A DNA stretch of 50,311 bases from Bacteroidales bacterium (lineage in GTDB: Bacteria; Bacteroidota; Bacteroidia; Bacteroidales; F082): assembly GCA_029983675.1 (NCBI GenBank), contig JASBYY010000018.1, positions 1-50,311 of the forward strand. Direction: 5' to 3'. This document shows, in pieces, positions 15,917 to 23,430 of the stretch. The position numbers were made by a program, and so were the translations under genes. The notes beneath the pieces were generated by a model that ran no database searches, was not told where the DNA came from, and was given only the letters and a program-made list of their open reading frames with translations. Numbering within the stretch: position 1 is the stretch's first letter; every line of letters starts with the position of its first letter.

Positions 15917-16036
15917 TTCATTATCATAATGACCTGCACTATTAAAAGTGCAACTTGCACTTCTTGGTGCAAAATAAGGTTTCATAAATTTTGGTTTTTG
16001 GTTCGGAAAACCCCGGCTCTCGCTGGGGTTTTCTTG
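15917..16036 (+). ncRNA. Candidate small RNA or pgi leader
   Basis: About 120 bases lie between a promoter-like box and a strong terminator hairpin. Within it is the 17-base palindrome AAGTGCAACTTGCACTT (15946-15962) and, before that, TTCATTATCATAATGA-like symmetry. No good open frame fits. It could be an independent small RNA or an attenuator read through into pgi. I do not match it to a known RNA family. Confidence 0.35.
16006..16036 (+). terminator. Terminator hairpin before pgi
   Basis: GAAAACCCCGGC (16006-16017) pairs with GCTGGGGTTTTC (16022-16033) around a 4-base loop, with a short T-rich end. It lies 130 bases before the pgi start and could work on either strand. Confidence 0.65.
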
Positions 16037-16167
16037 TTATGGGGATTTGCACTTCATTATGACACAGTGATGGCAATGACAATATGAACCGCTTTCATCG
16101 CGAAAAAGTGCATCTTCAAAAACCATTCGCAAAAAAGGATTATCTTCGCGGCAAATATTCATACGTC

Positions 16168-17493
16168 ATGAAACTAGAACTCAGCCACCTTTCCTCTTTT
16201 TCGAGTGCTGAAATGCTGGCCTCGAAAGCAACCGACATCCACAAGGCTTTTTCCACCATTTATAATAAGAACGGTCTCGGCAACGATTTTCTCGGCTGGG
16301 TGCGACTGCCTTCGAGCATTTCCCCAAAGTTCATTGACGAAATGGTACAATGTGCGGCAACGCTACATACCAAATCCGATTTGTTTGTCGTCATTGGCAT
16401 TGGAGGTTCTTATCTTGGGGCGCGAGCTGTCATCGAGGCGTTATCGAACCCTTTTACCGGCACACAGCCCCAAATCGTCTATGCAGGTCACAACATGAGC
16501 GAAGACTATCTGGCTGCTTTGCTTGAAGTCCTCGACAAAAAGGATTATAGCGTATGCGTCATCTCCAAGTCGGGCACCACTACCGAGCCAGCCATTGCTT
16601 TCCGCATCATCAAGCGACACCTTGAAAACAAATACGGCGTGCAGGAAGCCTCGTCGCGTATCGTCACCATCACCGACAAGGCCAAGGGTGCCTTGAAACA
16701 AATGGCCGATAACAAGGGATACAGGACTTTCGTCATTCCCGACGACATCGGCGGCCGCTATTCGGTGCTCACACCCGTGGGATTGCTTCCTATCTCAGTT
16801 GCCGGGTTCGACATCCGCAAACTGATTGCCGGAGCCGGCGAAATGGAGCGGTTATGCCTGTCGAGCCAATCCGTCAACAACAATCCCGTGGCACAGTATG
16901 CTGCGGTTCGCCATGCGCTGTACGAGGCAGGAAAAACCAATGAAATCCTTGTGAACTACGAACCCTGTCTGAATTATCTCTCCGAATGGTGGAAACAGCT
17001 TTTTGGCGAAAGCCACGGCAAGCAGCACAAAGGCATCTTCCCTGCATCGGTAACTTTCACCACCGACCTGCATTCGATGGGACAATATATCCAAGAAGGG
17101 CTGCGCAACCTATTTGAGACCGTCATCTCCATCGGGCAACCCCACCATGAGCTTCGCATTCCTGATGCGGCTGACGATCTCGACCAGTTGAACTACATTG
17201 CCGGAAGTCGTCTTTCCGAAGTCAACCACAAAGCCGAGTTAGGCACCATTCTCGCCCACGAAGACGGCGATGTGCCCAATATCCGCATCCTGCTGCCTGA
17301 GTTGTCGGAAACAACACTTGGTCAGTTGATTTATTTCTTCGAGATGTCGTGCGCCCTAAGCGGTTATATGTTGGGTGTGAATCCTTTTGACCAGCCGGGA
17401 GTCGAGGCCTATAAGAAAAATATGTTCGCCCTGCTCGGCAAAAAAGGCTACGAACAGCAAAGCGAAGCCTTGAAAGCGAGGATGCTCGAATAG
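16168..17493 (+). CDS. pgi: Glucose-6-phosphate isomerase
   Basis: A 441-residue cytoplasmic phosphoglucose isomerase that interconverts glucose 6-phosphate and fructose 6-phosphate in glycolysis. Visible signatures are the sugar-phosphate loop VIGIGGSYLGARA, SKSGTTTEP, DDIGGRYSVLTPVG, the catalytic Glu region QYIQEGLRNLFET and the C-terminal FDQPGVEAYKKNMF. The length is that of the shorter bacterial type. The start MKLELSHL at 16168 fits the family; the frame is open back to 16084 but that part is unrelated to the family. TATCTTCG at 16142-16149 may be a weaker promoter box. Confidence 0.95.
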   Translation: MKLELSHLSSFSSAEMLASKATDIHKAFSTIYNKNGLGNDFLGWVRLPSSISPKFIDEMVQCAATLHTKSDLFVVIGIGGSYLGARAVIEALSNPFTGTQPQIVYAGHNMSEDYLAALLEVLDKKDYSVCVISKSGTTTEPAIAFRIIKRHLENKYGVQEASSRIVTITDKAKGALKQMADNKGYRTFVIPDDIGGRYSVLTPVGLLPISVAGFDIRKLIAGAGEMERLCLSSQSVNNNPVAQYAAVRHALYEAGKTNEILVNYEPCLNYLSEWWKQLFGESHGKQHKGIFPASVTFTTDLHSMGQYIQEGLRNLFETVISIGQPHHELRIPDAADDLDQLNYIAGSRLSEVNHKAELGTILAHEDGDVPNIRILLPELSETTLGQLIYFFEMSCALSGYMLGVNPFDQPGVEAYKKNMFALLGKKGYEQQSEALKARMLE

Positions 17494-17588
17494 GCGCTTT
17501 ACCCGGATAGGCAAGGCCTTGCAAATGCATGGCAAAACTTTGCATGGTCCAATGGTTTCAGTTCTGGTTGCCATCCGCATTAATTGCC

Positions 17589-17596
17589 TAATTTTG
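17589..17596 (+). promoter_or_regulatory. -7 box (TAATTTTG) of the U32 gene
   Basis: TAATTTTG ends five bases before the ATG at 17602. With the usual distance from box to start of transcription, the message would begin at or within a base or two of the start codon. Confidence 0.6.
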
Positions 17597-17601
17597 CAGC
17601 C

Positions 17602-18837
17602 ATGAAAGAAAAAATCGAAATCATGGCTCCCGTGGGGTCGTATGAAGCCTTGTCGGCTGCTATTCAAGCCGGTGCGGGTTCGGTGTATTTTGGCATTGGC
17701 AAACTGAACATGCGTTCGCGTTCCGCCAAAAACTTCGACCTCGACGATTTGAAGCGGATCGCCGACATTTGCAACAAAAATGGCGTAAAAAGCTATGTCA
17801 CGGTAAACACCGTGATTTACGATGAAGAGATGCAGGAAATGCAACAACTGCTCGACACGATAAAAGCAAACGGCATCACTGCCATCATAGCCTCCGACCA
17901 GAGTGTCATTCAGTATGCCCGTTCCATCGGCATAGAGGTACACATCTCCACTCAGACCAACATCACTAACACTGAGGCGGTGCGTTATTATGCGCAGTTT
18001 GCCGACGTCATGGTGACGGCACGCGAGCTGAACCTGAAACAAGTGAAACATATTGCCGAAGCCATTGAGCGCGAACAAATCCGTGGTCCTAAAGGCGATT
18101 TGATTCGTATCGAAGTGTTTTGTCACGGCGCATTGTGCATGGCTATCTCCGGCAAATGCTATCTGAGTTTAGACAACTACAACTACTCCGCCAACCGCGG
18201 AGCCTGTCTCCAGCTTTGCAGACGTGGTTATACCGTTCGCGACCGCGAGGAAGGCACTGAACTCGCTATCGAAAACGAATACATCATGTCGCCCAAAGAC
18301 CTTTGCACCCTGCCTTTCTTGGACAAACTGCTCGATGCAGGTGTGGAAGTGTTGAAAATAGAAGGACGCGGACGTTCGCCGGAATACACCAAGGTGACCG
18401 TCTCGGTCTATCGCGAAGCCGTTGACGCTATCGCTGAAGGCCGTTTCACACAAGAACGAATCGACCAATGGATGGAAAGACTGCGCAGCGTTTATAACCG
18501 CGATTTCTGGGACGGCTACTACTTGGGGCGCAAAACAGGGGAATGGACGCAAAAATACGGCTCACAAGCCACACAAACCAAATTGTATGTCGGACAGGTC
18601 ACCAACTTCTTCAGCAAAATCGGCGTTGCCGAAATCCGCATGGAGACACACGACCTGCGCGTCGGCGACAACCTCATGATTATCGGGCCGACGACCGGCG
18701 TTTACGAAGACACCGTCACCGAAATCCGTGTGGATCTGAAATCCGTGCCCCAGACCGTAAAAGGAGAGGCTTTTTCCATACCCGTTACATCGACAATAAG
18801 ACGGGGAGACAAGGTATATAAGCTGATTGAAAGTTAG
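17602..18837 (+). CDS. Peptidase U32 family protein (tRNA/rRNA hydroxylation-type)
   Basis: A 411-residue U32 protein. The family signature is seen as EVFCHGALCMAISGKCYLS, followed by CLQLCRR, which gives the conserved Cys cluster near 180-215. The N-terminal part (IMAPVGSYEALSAAI) is the usual TIM-barrel-like start. Members once called collagenases; several are now known to act in tRNA or 23S rRNA hydroxylation (TrhP, RlhA). Which role applies here is not decided by the sequence. The start at 17602 is set by the box just upstream; the six residues read before it have no support. Confidence 0.85.
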   Translation: MKEKIEIMAPVGSYEALSAAIQAGAGSVYFGIGKLNMRSRSAKNFDLDDLKRIADICNKNGVKSYVTVNTVIYDEEMQEMQQLLDTIKANGITAIIASDQSVIQYARSIGIEVHISTQTNITNTEAVRYYAQFADVMVTARELNLKQVKHIAEAIEREQIRGPKGDLIRIEVFCHGALCMAISGKCYLSLDNYNYSANRGACLQLCRRGYTVRDREEGTELAIENEYIMSPKDLCTLPFLDKLLDAGVEVLKIEGRGRSPEYTKVTVSVYREAVDAIAEGRFTQERIDQWMERLRSVYNRDFWDGYYLGRKTGEWTQKYGSQATQTKLYVGQVTNFFSKIGVAEIRMETHDLRVGDNLMIIGPTTGVYEDTVTEIRVDLKSVPQTVKGEAFSIPVTSTIRRGDKVYKLIES

Positions 18838-18913
18838 GAGGTCATGCGCTTCAAACGGCTACAATCGCACAAAAACAATAGAATCTTCATATATTTGCAG
18901 AAAAATCAAGAGC

Positions 18914-19350
18914 ATGGTGAATAACATTCTTCCAAGATGGGAACAGAAACTACAAAGCTACCGCAAGGCCTTGACCAGACTGGCAGAAGCGGTGGAGGAG
19001 ATGAATAAACGTCAGTTGAATGATATTGAAGCGGATGGTCTGATTCAACGTTCGAGTTTACCTTTGAATTGGCTTGGAAGTTGATAAAAAGCTATGCTGA
19101 GTATCAAGGCATTGATAAGGAAATAATGGGGTCGCGAGATGCTGTTCGTTGGGCTTTTGAAAGCCGACTGATCGACCAGAGTGATGTTTGAATGGAAATG
19201 GTCAAAAGAAGAAATGAAACCTCGCATACTTATGATGAAGATCTGTCTGTTGAAGTGAGTTTGCGTGTCAAGGATTCGTATTATAAGGCTTTTGTAGATC
19301 TGTATGAAAAGATGATCCGTTTCACTTCGGAAAGAAGCTTGTTTACCTAA
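18914..19350 (+). pseudogene. HEPN toxin gene broken by a frameshift and a stop
   Basis: The reading begins at ATG 18914 (MVNNILPRWEQKLQSYRKAL) and follows the HI0074/HEPN nucleotidyltransferase-partner family. At 19049-19051 one base is missing, so LIQR is not followed in frame by FEFTFELAWKLIKSYAEYQG. Further on, the conserved Trp of the family is TGA (19189-19191). The rest is intact and includes RNETSHTY, the RX4HXY motif of HEPN RNase toxins, ending at TAA 19350. In working HEPN-MNT pairs this protein is the ribonuclease and the MNT partner AMPylates its Tyr. Here the toxin is lost. Confidence 0.85.
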
Positions 19351-19362
19351 AAATATAAAACG

Positions 19363-19686
19363 ATGGATTTCGGACTCGCCCCCCATGAACTTATAGCCTT
19401 ACGCAAGGTCTTGGCTTCATTTCCTGAAGTCGAGGAAGCTATTATCTACGGTTCGAGGGCAAGGGGCACAAACCGTGTCGCATCCGACATTGATATTACT
19501 CTGAAAGGCAAGGATTTAACCTATCTGCAATTGGCGCCTCTTGATGAGAAAATCGACGATTTGTGTCTGCCCTATTTCGTGGATTTAAGTCTTTTTTCCA
19601 TGCTTAAAAATCCAGATTTGACTGATAGCATTATCCGTGAGGGAAAGGTGCTGTACTCAAGAAAACCCATCAGCAAAAGTGTTTAA
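19363..19686 (+). CDS. mntA: MNT-family nucleotidyltransferase antitoxin
   Basis: A 107-residue minimal nucleotidyltransferase. GSRARGTNRVASDID fits the GSx10DxD motif of MntA antitoxins, followed by a beta strand with VDLSLF as the third acidic position. In HEPN-MNT toxin-antitoxin modules it adds AMP to a Tyr of the toxin and so silences it. It lies 12 bases after the toxin pseudogene and is itself intact. With the toxin dead it may be a leftover, or may act on another HEPN protein in the genome. Confidence 0.88.
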   Translation: MDFGLAPHELIALRKVLASFPEVEEAIIYGSRARGTNRVASDIDITLKGKDLTYLQLAPLDEKIDDLCLPYFVDLSLFSMLKNPDLTDSIIREGKVLYSRKPISKSV

Positions 19687-19743
19687 TCGCCACAATATTA
19701 GAATATTTACTAATATAAAAGTCATTGATCTAAAAGAAGGACT

Positions 19744-20592
19744 ATGATTCAAAACTATAACCTGCACAGCCATACTTTTTATTCCGACGGCAAGTCGCAA
19801 CCGCGCGAAATGGTCGAGGAAGCCATCCGCCAAGGATTCTGCGCCTTGGGATTTTCGGAGCATAGCCCTCTGCCCTTTGACAACGACTTCTCGGTCAAGC
19901 AAGACGACATGCCCAGATATGTGGAGGAAATCCACCAACTTAAAAACGAATTTAGAGACCGCATCGACCTATACTGCGCCCTTGAAGCAGATTATATCAC
20001 AGGGACGTCGGAGCCTTTCGCCATCACAAAGGAAAAGTACCAATTGGATTATGTCATCGGTGGCGTACATCTGGTCGGACAGTCAGCCAACCCCGATGAG
20101 ATCTGGTTTATCGATGGTCCGAAATGGGAGGTTTATGATGCAGGTCTGCAACGTTTTTTCAACGGCGACATCCGTCGGGCAGTACGTCGTTTTTACGAAC
20201 AGTCGAACGAGATGATAGAACATGAACAGTTTGATATCGTTGCGCATTTCGACAAAATCAAGATGCACAACCGCGACCGTTATTTCAGCGAAGATGAAGC
20301 CTGGTATCGGAAATTGGCACTTGAGACCCTCGATCTGATTCATCAAAAAGGTTTGGTCATGGAAATCAACACTCGCGGCATCTACAAAAAGCGCTACAAC
20401 GGTTTTTATCCTTCGCCATGGCTCATGGAAGCCGCCTGCAAAATGGGCGTGCCCGTCCTCGTTTCCGCCGATGCACATCGCTACGAAGAAATCTCGTTAG
20501 AGTTCGATGCGGCAGAAAAAGCCTTGCGCAACGCCGGCTACCGCAGCGTGGTGCAGTGGAACAACAATGGTTGGAACGAAAAAGCACTTTGA
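19744..20592 (+). CDS. PHP-family phosphatase, histidinol-phosphatase-like
   Basis: A 282-residue metal-dependent PHP phosphoesterase. The metal-ligand motifs appear in order: NLHSHTFYSDGK, SEHSP, the Glu in ALEADY, GGVHLVG, HFDKIK and SADAHRYEE. This is the HisK/HisJ-type pattern, whose known reaction is the removal of phosphate from L-histidinol phosphate in histidine synthesis. No other his gene is nearby, so the substrate is inferred from family only. The start at 19744 has AGAAGGAC just upstream. A long hairpin follows the gene. Confidence 0.85.
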   Translation: MIQNYNLHSHTFYSDGKSQPREMVEEAIRQGFCALGFSEHSPLPFDNDFSVKQDDMPRYVEEIHQLKNEFRDRIDLYCALEADYITGTSEPFAITKEKYQLDYVIGGVHLVGQSANPDEIWFIDGPKWEVYDAGLQRFFNGDIRRAVRRFYEQSNEMIEHEQFDIVAHFDKIKMHNRDRYFSEDEAWYRKLALETLDLIHQKGLVMEINTRGIYKKRYNGFYPSPWLMEAACKMGVPVLVSADAHRYEEISLEFDAAEKALRNAGYRSVVQWNNNGWNEKAL

Positions 20593-20609
20593 CGGTAACC
20601 TTCATGACA

Positions 20610-20650
20610 AAAGGATATTTGTTGTCAGGAAACAACAACAAATATCCTTT
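20610..20650 (+). terminator. Long 16-bp hairpin after the PHP gene
   Basis: AAAGGATATTTGTTGT (20610-20625) pairs without mismatch with ACAACAAATATCCTTT (20635-20650). The loop is nine bases. The T run that should follow is weak (ATATT), so it may be a terminator of unusual form or an RNA-stabilising structure. The remaining bases to 20729 show nothing else. Confidence 0.55.
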
Positions 20651-20729
20651 ATATTATGGTCATCAACCGATAAGGAAAACAATAGGTGTTTTCGGATAGC
20701 AAGAGTCCTATCCAAACAGAAACGCCGTA

Positions 20730-21989
20730 TTATTTCTTCGTAAGTTTCCGAATGTGGCGGGAGCCGCCATTATTAAGCTCAACAACATAAACGCCCGGAG
20801 CCAATTGCGAAACATCAAGTGTTTCCAAATCGTTTTGCATGGTTGCATTAAGGACACACAATCCTCTGATGTCAAACACTTTAACGACAGCTTCTTTCAA
20901 AACACCATCAAAATGCAATTTGACTTTCCCGTTTTGATTCGGATTCGGGAAAATGACAAACTTTTCATCTGAACCGTGGAAAGCCGGAATGGAAACATTG
21001 GTATTCCTGATAAAGAAATACTTGTTGACGGCACTCTTCGTCCAGCCATCGAAGTCGTTCAGGTAGGATTCCATTTCGATAACAGGATGGACAAACAGCC
21101 CGAAGATATCATCAAACAAATCTTCATAACGCGCTGACAAATAAATTTCATCGATATTGATGCTATTGTCATATTTGTAGGTAAACCTGAAATTGTCCAC
21201 CCATCCAGCATCATACCTATAGGAAATCCTTTCCGAAATGTTATTATCGCTATCATAGCTCAATTTCACCCTATAATTAGGAGTCCAATTTTCCTGTTCA
21301 TACACCTCGGTTAGAATCTCTTCGAGCCTATCGCCCTGATAAACATACACTTTTCTTGAAAAAGGCAGCCCGCTGATGCTGTTAATCCTTTCTATCTTGT
21401 CAATCTTACCCATACCGTTATACATGTAGCTATCCATGTATAGCTTGTCCCAATTATCGCCGCCACAGACCTGAATGGATTTTATGGTGCCATTATCGTT
21501 ATAGGAATACTGGTGTTTGATGTTGTTTTTCCATACATTCTCATCATACAGCTCACACGAATAGGAAAGAATCTTTGAACCGTCATACTCGCAAATCTCC
21601 CTTGAATAATACTCATTTGAAGCATTGCAATTGATGATTTTCAGGTAATTGTAATCATTAGCAGATGAGTCGTAATACTTGTACACATCGTAACCGTATA
21701 GTTCGTAGGTGCCGAACATGTTTTCATACACATCCTCCCGAACAATCAAGCTGCTGTCGATGGAATAGGAAATCTTATTGGCGAAACGTGGCTTCTCGAA
21801 GTTCTCAAAATTGTCATAGTACACACAGGAACTGTCGTTCAGATACTTGTAGGATTGGGCTCCTCGGATGTCATGCCTCCTTCTTCCATTTTGATTCGTG
21901 ATTTTCGTTGAAAGACCGGCTACAGTCTGAGCAAAACATGCAGTGCCAAATAGCATTGCAAGAAATAGCATAGAAATACGTCTTAACAT
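20730..21989 (-). CDS. T9SS-exported protein with YD-like repeats
   Basis: A 419-residue secreted protein. Residues 1-20 are a signal peptide (MLRRISMLFLAMLFGTACFAQ). The middle is built of repeating beta strands with Tyr-Asp and Tyr-Asn turns (SYNDNGTIKSI, YMYNGMGKIDKI, LSYDSDNNISERISY), similar to YD/RHS-like repeat proteins. The last 75 residues are a T9SS type A sorting domain (VIFPNPNQNGKVKL, VFDIRGLCVL, LAPGVYVVEL, RKLTKK). It is therefore moved across the outer membrane by the T9SS and probably anchored or released at the surface. Function is unknown. The start MLRRISML is preferred over the frame opening at 22019. Confidence 0.8.
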   Translation of the reverse strand: MLRRISMLFLAMLFGTACFAQTVAGLSTKITNQNGRRRHDIRGAQSYKYLNDSSCVYYDNFENFEKPRFANKISYSIDSSLIVREDVYENMFGTYELYGYDVYKYYDSSANDYNYLKIINCNASNEYYSREICEYDGSKILSYSCELYDENVWKNNIKHQYSYNDNGTIKSIQVCGGDNWDKLYMDSYMYNGMGKIDKIERINSISGLPFSRKVYVYQGDRLEEILTEVYEQENWTPNYRVKLSYDSDNNISERISYRYDAGWVDNFRFTYKYDNSINIDEIYLSARYEDLFDDIFGLFVHPVIEMESYLNDFDGWTKSAVNKYFFIRNTNVSIPAFHGSDEKFVIFPNPNQNGKVKLHFDGVLKEAVVKVFDIRGLCVLNATMQNDLETLDVSQLAPGVYVVELNNGGSRHIRKLTKK

Positions 21990-22516
21990 AAAAGTACTTT
22001 TTAATTGATTGAATTGCAAAAAAAGGGATTTACAATTTCACGGGACATCGCCATAAAGTGCTATTTTCACACCAAATACCACCAAAAAAGGGGATGGCAC
22101 ATTGGCTCTTTTTTACAGCTAACCGAAAAAAAACCGCACCGAACTGGGAGAACGGTGCGGAAAAACAATATAAAGATTATGAAAAAAATCCAAATCCTAT
22201 CGTCTTATCGAATAAGACGAAGCAAAGATAATAAAGTTCGTTCAATGGTAGGTTCTTTTTTGAGCACTATTTTATCAAAAAGAGCCACAAAACATTTATC
22301 TAATTCTAAATCAAACAGATAAGACCATAGACTTCTTACAAAATCGATCCAATTGCCCATCAAACAACCTACATGCACCGCTTTCTCCTGCTGACATCCA
22401 GATTCAGACAATATAAAACACAATCACCTATTGTCAATCGACAATAGATGATCGTGAAGCGGTAGATGTGTCCGGACAAAAACTGTCCTTACAACAGGAA
22501 GTGTGAGGCCAGCTTA
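21990..22516. other. Intergenic region with hairpins
   Basis: About 525 bases between the T9SS gene start and rpmF. It holds the terminator at 22126-22160 and a small hairpin, CTATTGTC/GACAATAG, at 22428-22447. Open frames on either strand have no recognisable pattern. Confidence 0.5.
22126..22160 (-). terminator. Terminator of the yceD-rpmF operon
   Basis: CCGCACCG (22134-22141) pairs with CGGTGCGG (22153-22160). Read on the minus strand the hairpin is followed by a run of eight T. It lies about 360 bases after rpmF, with no gene between. Confidence 0.75.
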
Positions 22517-22699
22517 CTACTTAGCAGCCATCACGAGTTTTCCTTTATAGTACAAGTCACCGTCAACATAGTATGCTCTATGCATGACGTGCATGGTTCC
22601 GGTTACGGGACAAACGGCCAATGTAGGGGCCTCTGCTTTGTAATGCGTTCTTCTTTTCGCGCCTCTGGTGTGAGACTGTCTTCTCTTAGGATGTGCCAT
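22517..22699 (-). CDS. rpmF: 50S ribosomal protein L32
   Basis: A 60-residue ribosomal protein. The N-terminus MAHPKRRQSHTRGAKRRTH is diagnostic, and the middle has the VCPVTG turn. It belongs to the large ribosomal subunit. The yceD gene lies 35 bases upstream on the same strand, the arrangement found across many bacteria, so the two are probably one operon. Confidence 0.97.
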   Translation of the reverse strand: MAHPKRRQSHTRGAKRRTHYKAEAPTLAVCPVTGTMHVMHRAYYVDGDLYYKGKLVMAAK

Positions 22700-22734
22700 T
22701 TTATTATTACTTTAAAATGTTAATTTTCAATCGT

Positions 22735-23256
22735 TTAATTATCTTCAATTTTATAATTCTTCAAAGCTGACCAACGCGGATCATTTTCTGTTTCCTCTTC
22801 TTCCACATACTCATGTTCCGACAGATATTGCATCACCTCTTCATTGCACTGTCCTTCTGAATGCACACGGTGCATGGGAATGGCCAGGATGATGAATTCA
22901 TATATCAGATCTCCGAGATCAAACTCCTGCTGGTCGGCGGGAAGGACAATGACATTGTCAGCTTCTTCTTTTAATTCGCTCCCCAGTTTAAGAAAGAACT
23001 CCTGTTCAGCAGCAATGGGTAAATCAAAACTATCGGCACAGCGGTCGCAAACAACACGAACCGAGCCTTCCAAGTCAAAGTGCAGGACAAGTCGATGTTC
23101 GCTACGCTCAATATCAAGCTGCACAACGACATGCCCCTGCTGCACCTCGGAATAATCCCTCTCGGCAAAAAAGTCATCGTTGACTTCAAACCGAAAAGAA
23201 TGATTGCCCAAGGCAAGTCCACTGACCGGTACCGTAAATACGTTCTTATTTTCCAT
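22735..23256 (-). CDS. yceD: YceD/DUF177 family protein
   Basis: A 173-residue YceD-family protein, linked in other bacteria to 23S rRNA accumulation. The family core is seen as VVCDRCADSFDLPI, with a CxxC pair, and the acidic C-terminal half ends NDPRWSALKNYK. The start MENKNVFTVPVSG at 23256 fits the family and the promoter box 22 bases upstream; the longer frame to 23322 reads through that box. It lies directly before rpmF. Confidence 0.88.
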   Translation of the reverse strand: MENKNVFTVPVSGLALGNHSFRFEVNDDFFAERDYSEVQQGHVVVQLDIERSEHRLVLHFDLEGSVRVVCDRCADSFDLPIAAEQEFFLKLGSELKEEADNVIVLPADQQEFDLGDLIYEFIILAIPMHRVHSEGQCNEEVMQYLSEHEYVEEEETENDPRWSALKNYKIEDN

Positions 23257-23277
23257 TTTCGCTGAAAAATCGGGCTG

Positions 23278-23285
23278 CAAAATTA
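23278..23285 (-). promoter_or_regulatory. -7 box (TAATTTTG) of yceD-rpmF
   Basis: On the minus strand TAATTTTG lies 22 bases before the yceD start, giving a leader of about 15 bases. Confidence 0.6.
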
Positions 23286-23430
23286 GAAAAATATCTGTAA
23301 CTGAGCAAACAATTATAGACAACTTCTTTTACGAAGATTATATATATTTGATTATCAATTATTTAAAAACTTCTTGTTTCCTCAACAACCTAATAGATGC
23401 ACTATCATTTCAACATGTGGGAACTACAGT

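Noticed and set aside
15851..16087. A 78-codon frame before pgi
   Set aside because: It spans the terminator hairpin and the palindrome, and its protein has no recognisable pattern. A structured RNA explains the region better.
22005..22322. A 105-codon plus-strand frame between the T9SS gene and rpmF
   Set aside because: It crosses a terminator hairpin, is Lys- and Arg-rich and has no pattern or promoter.
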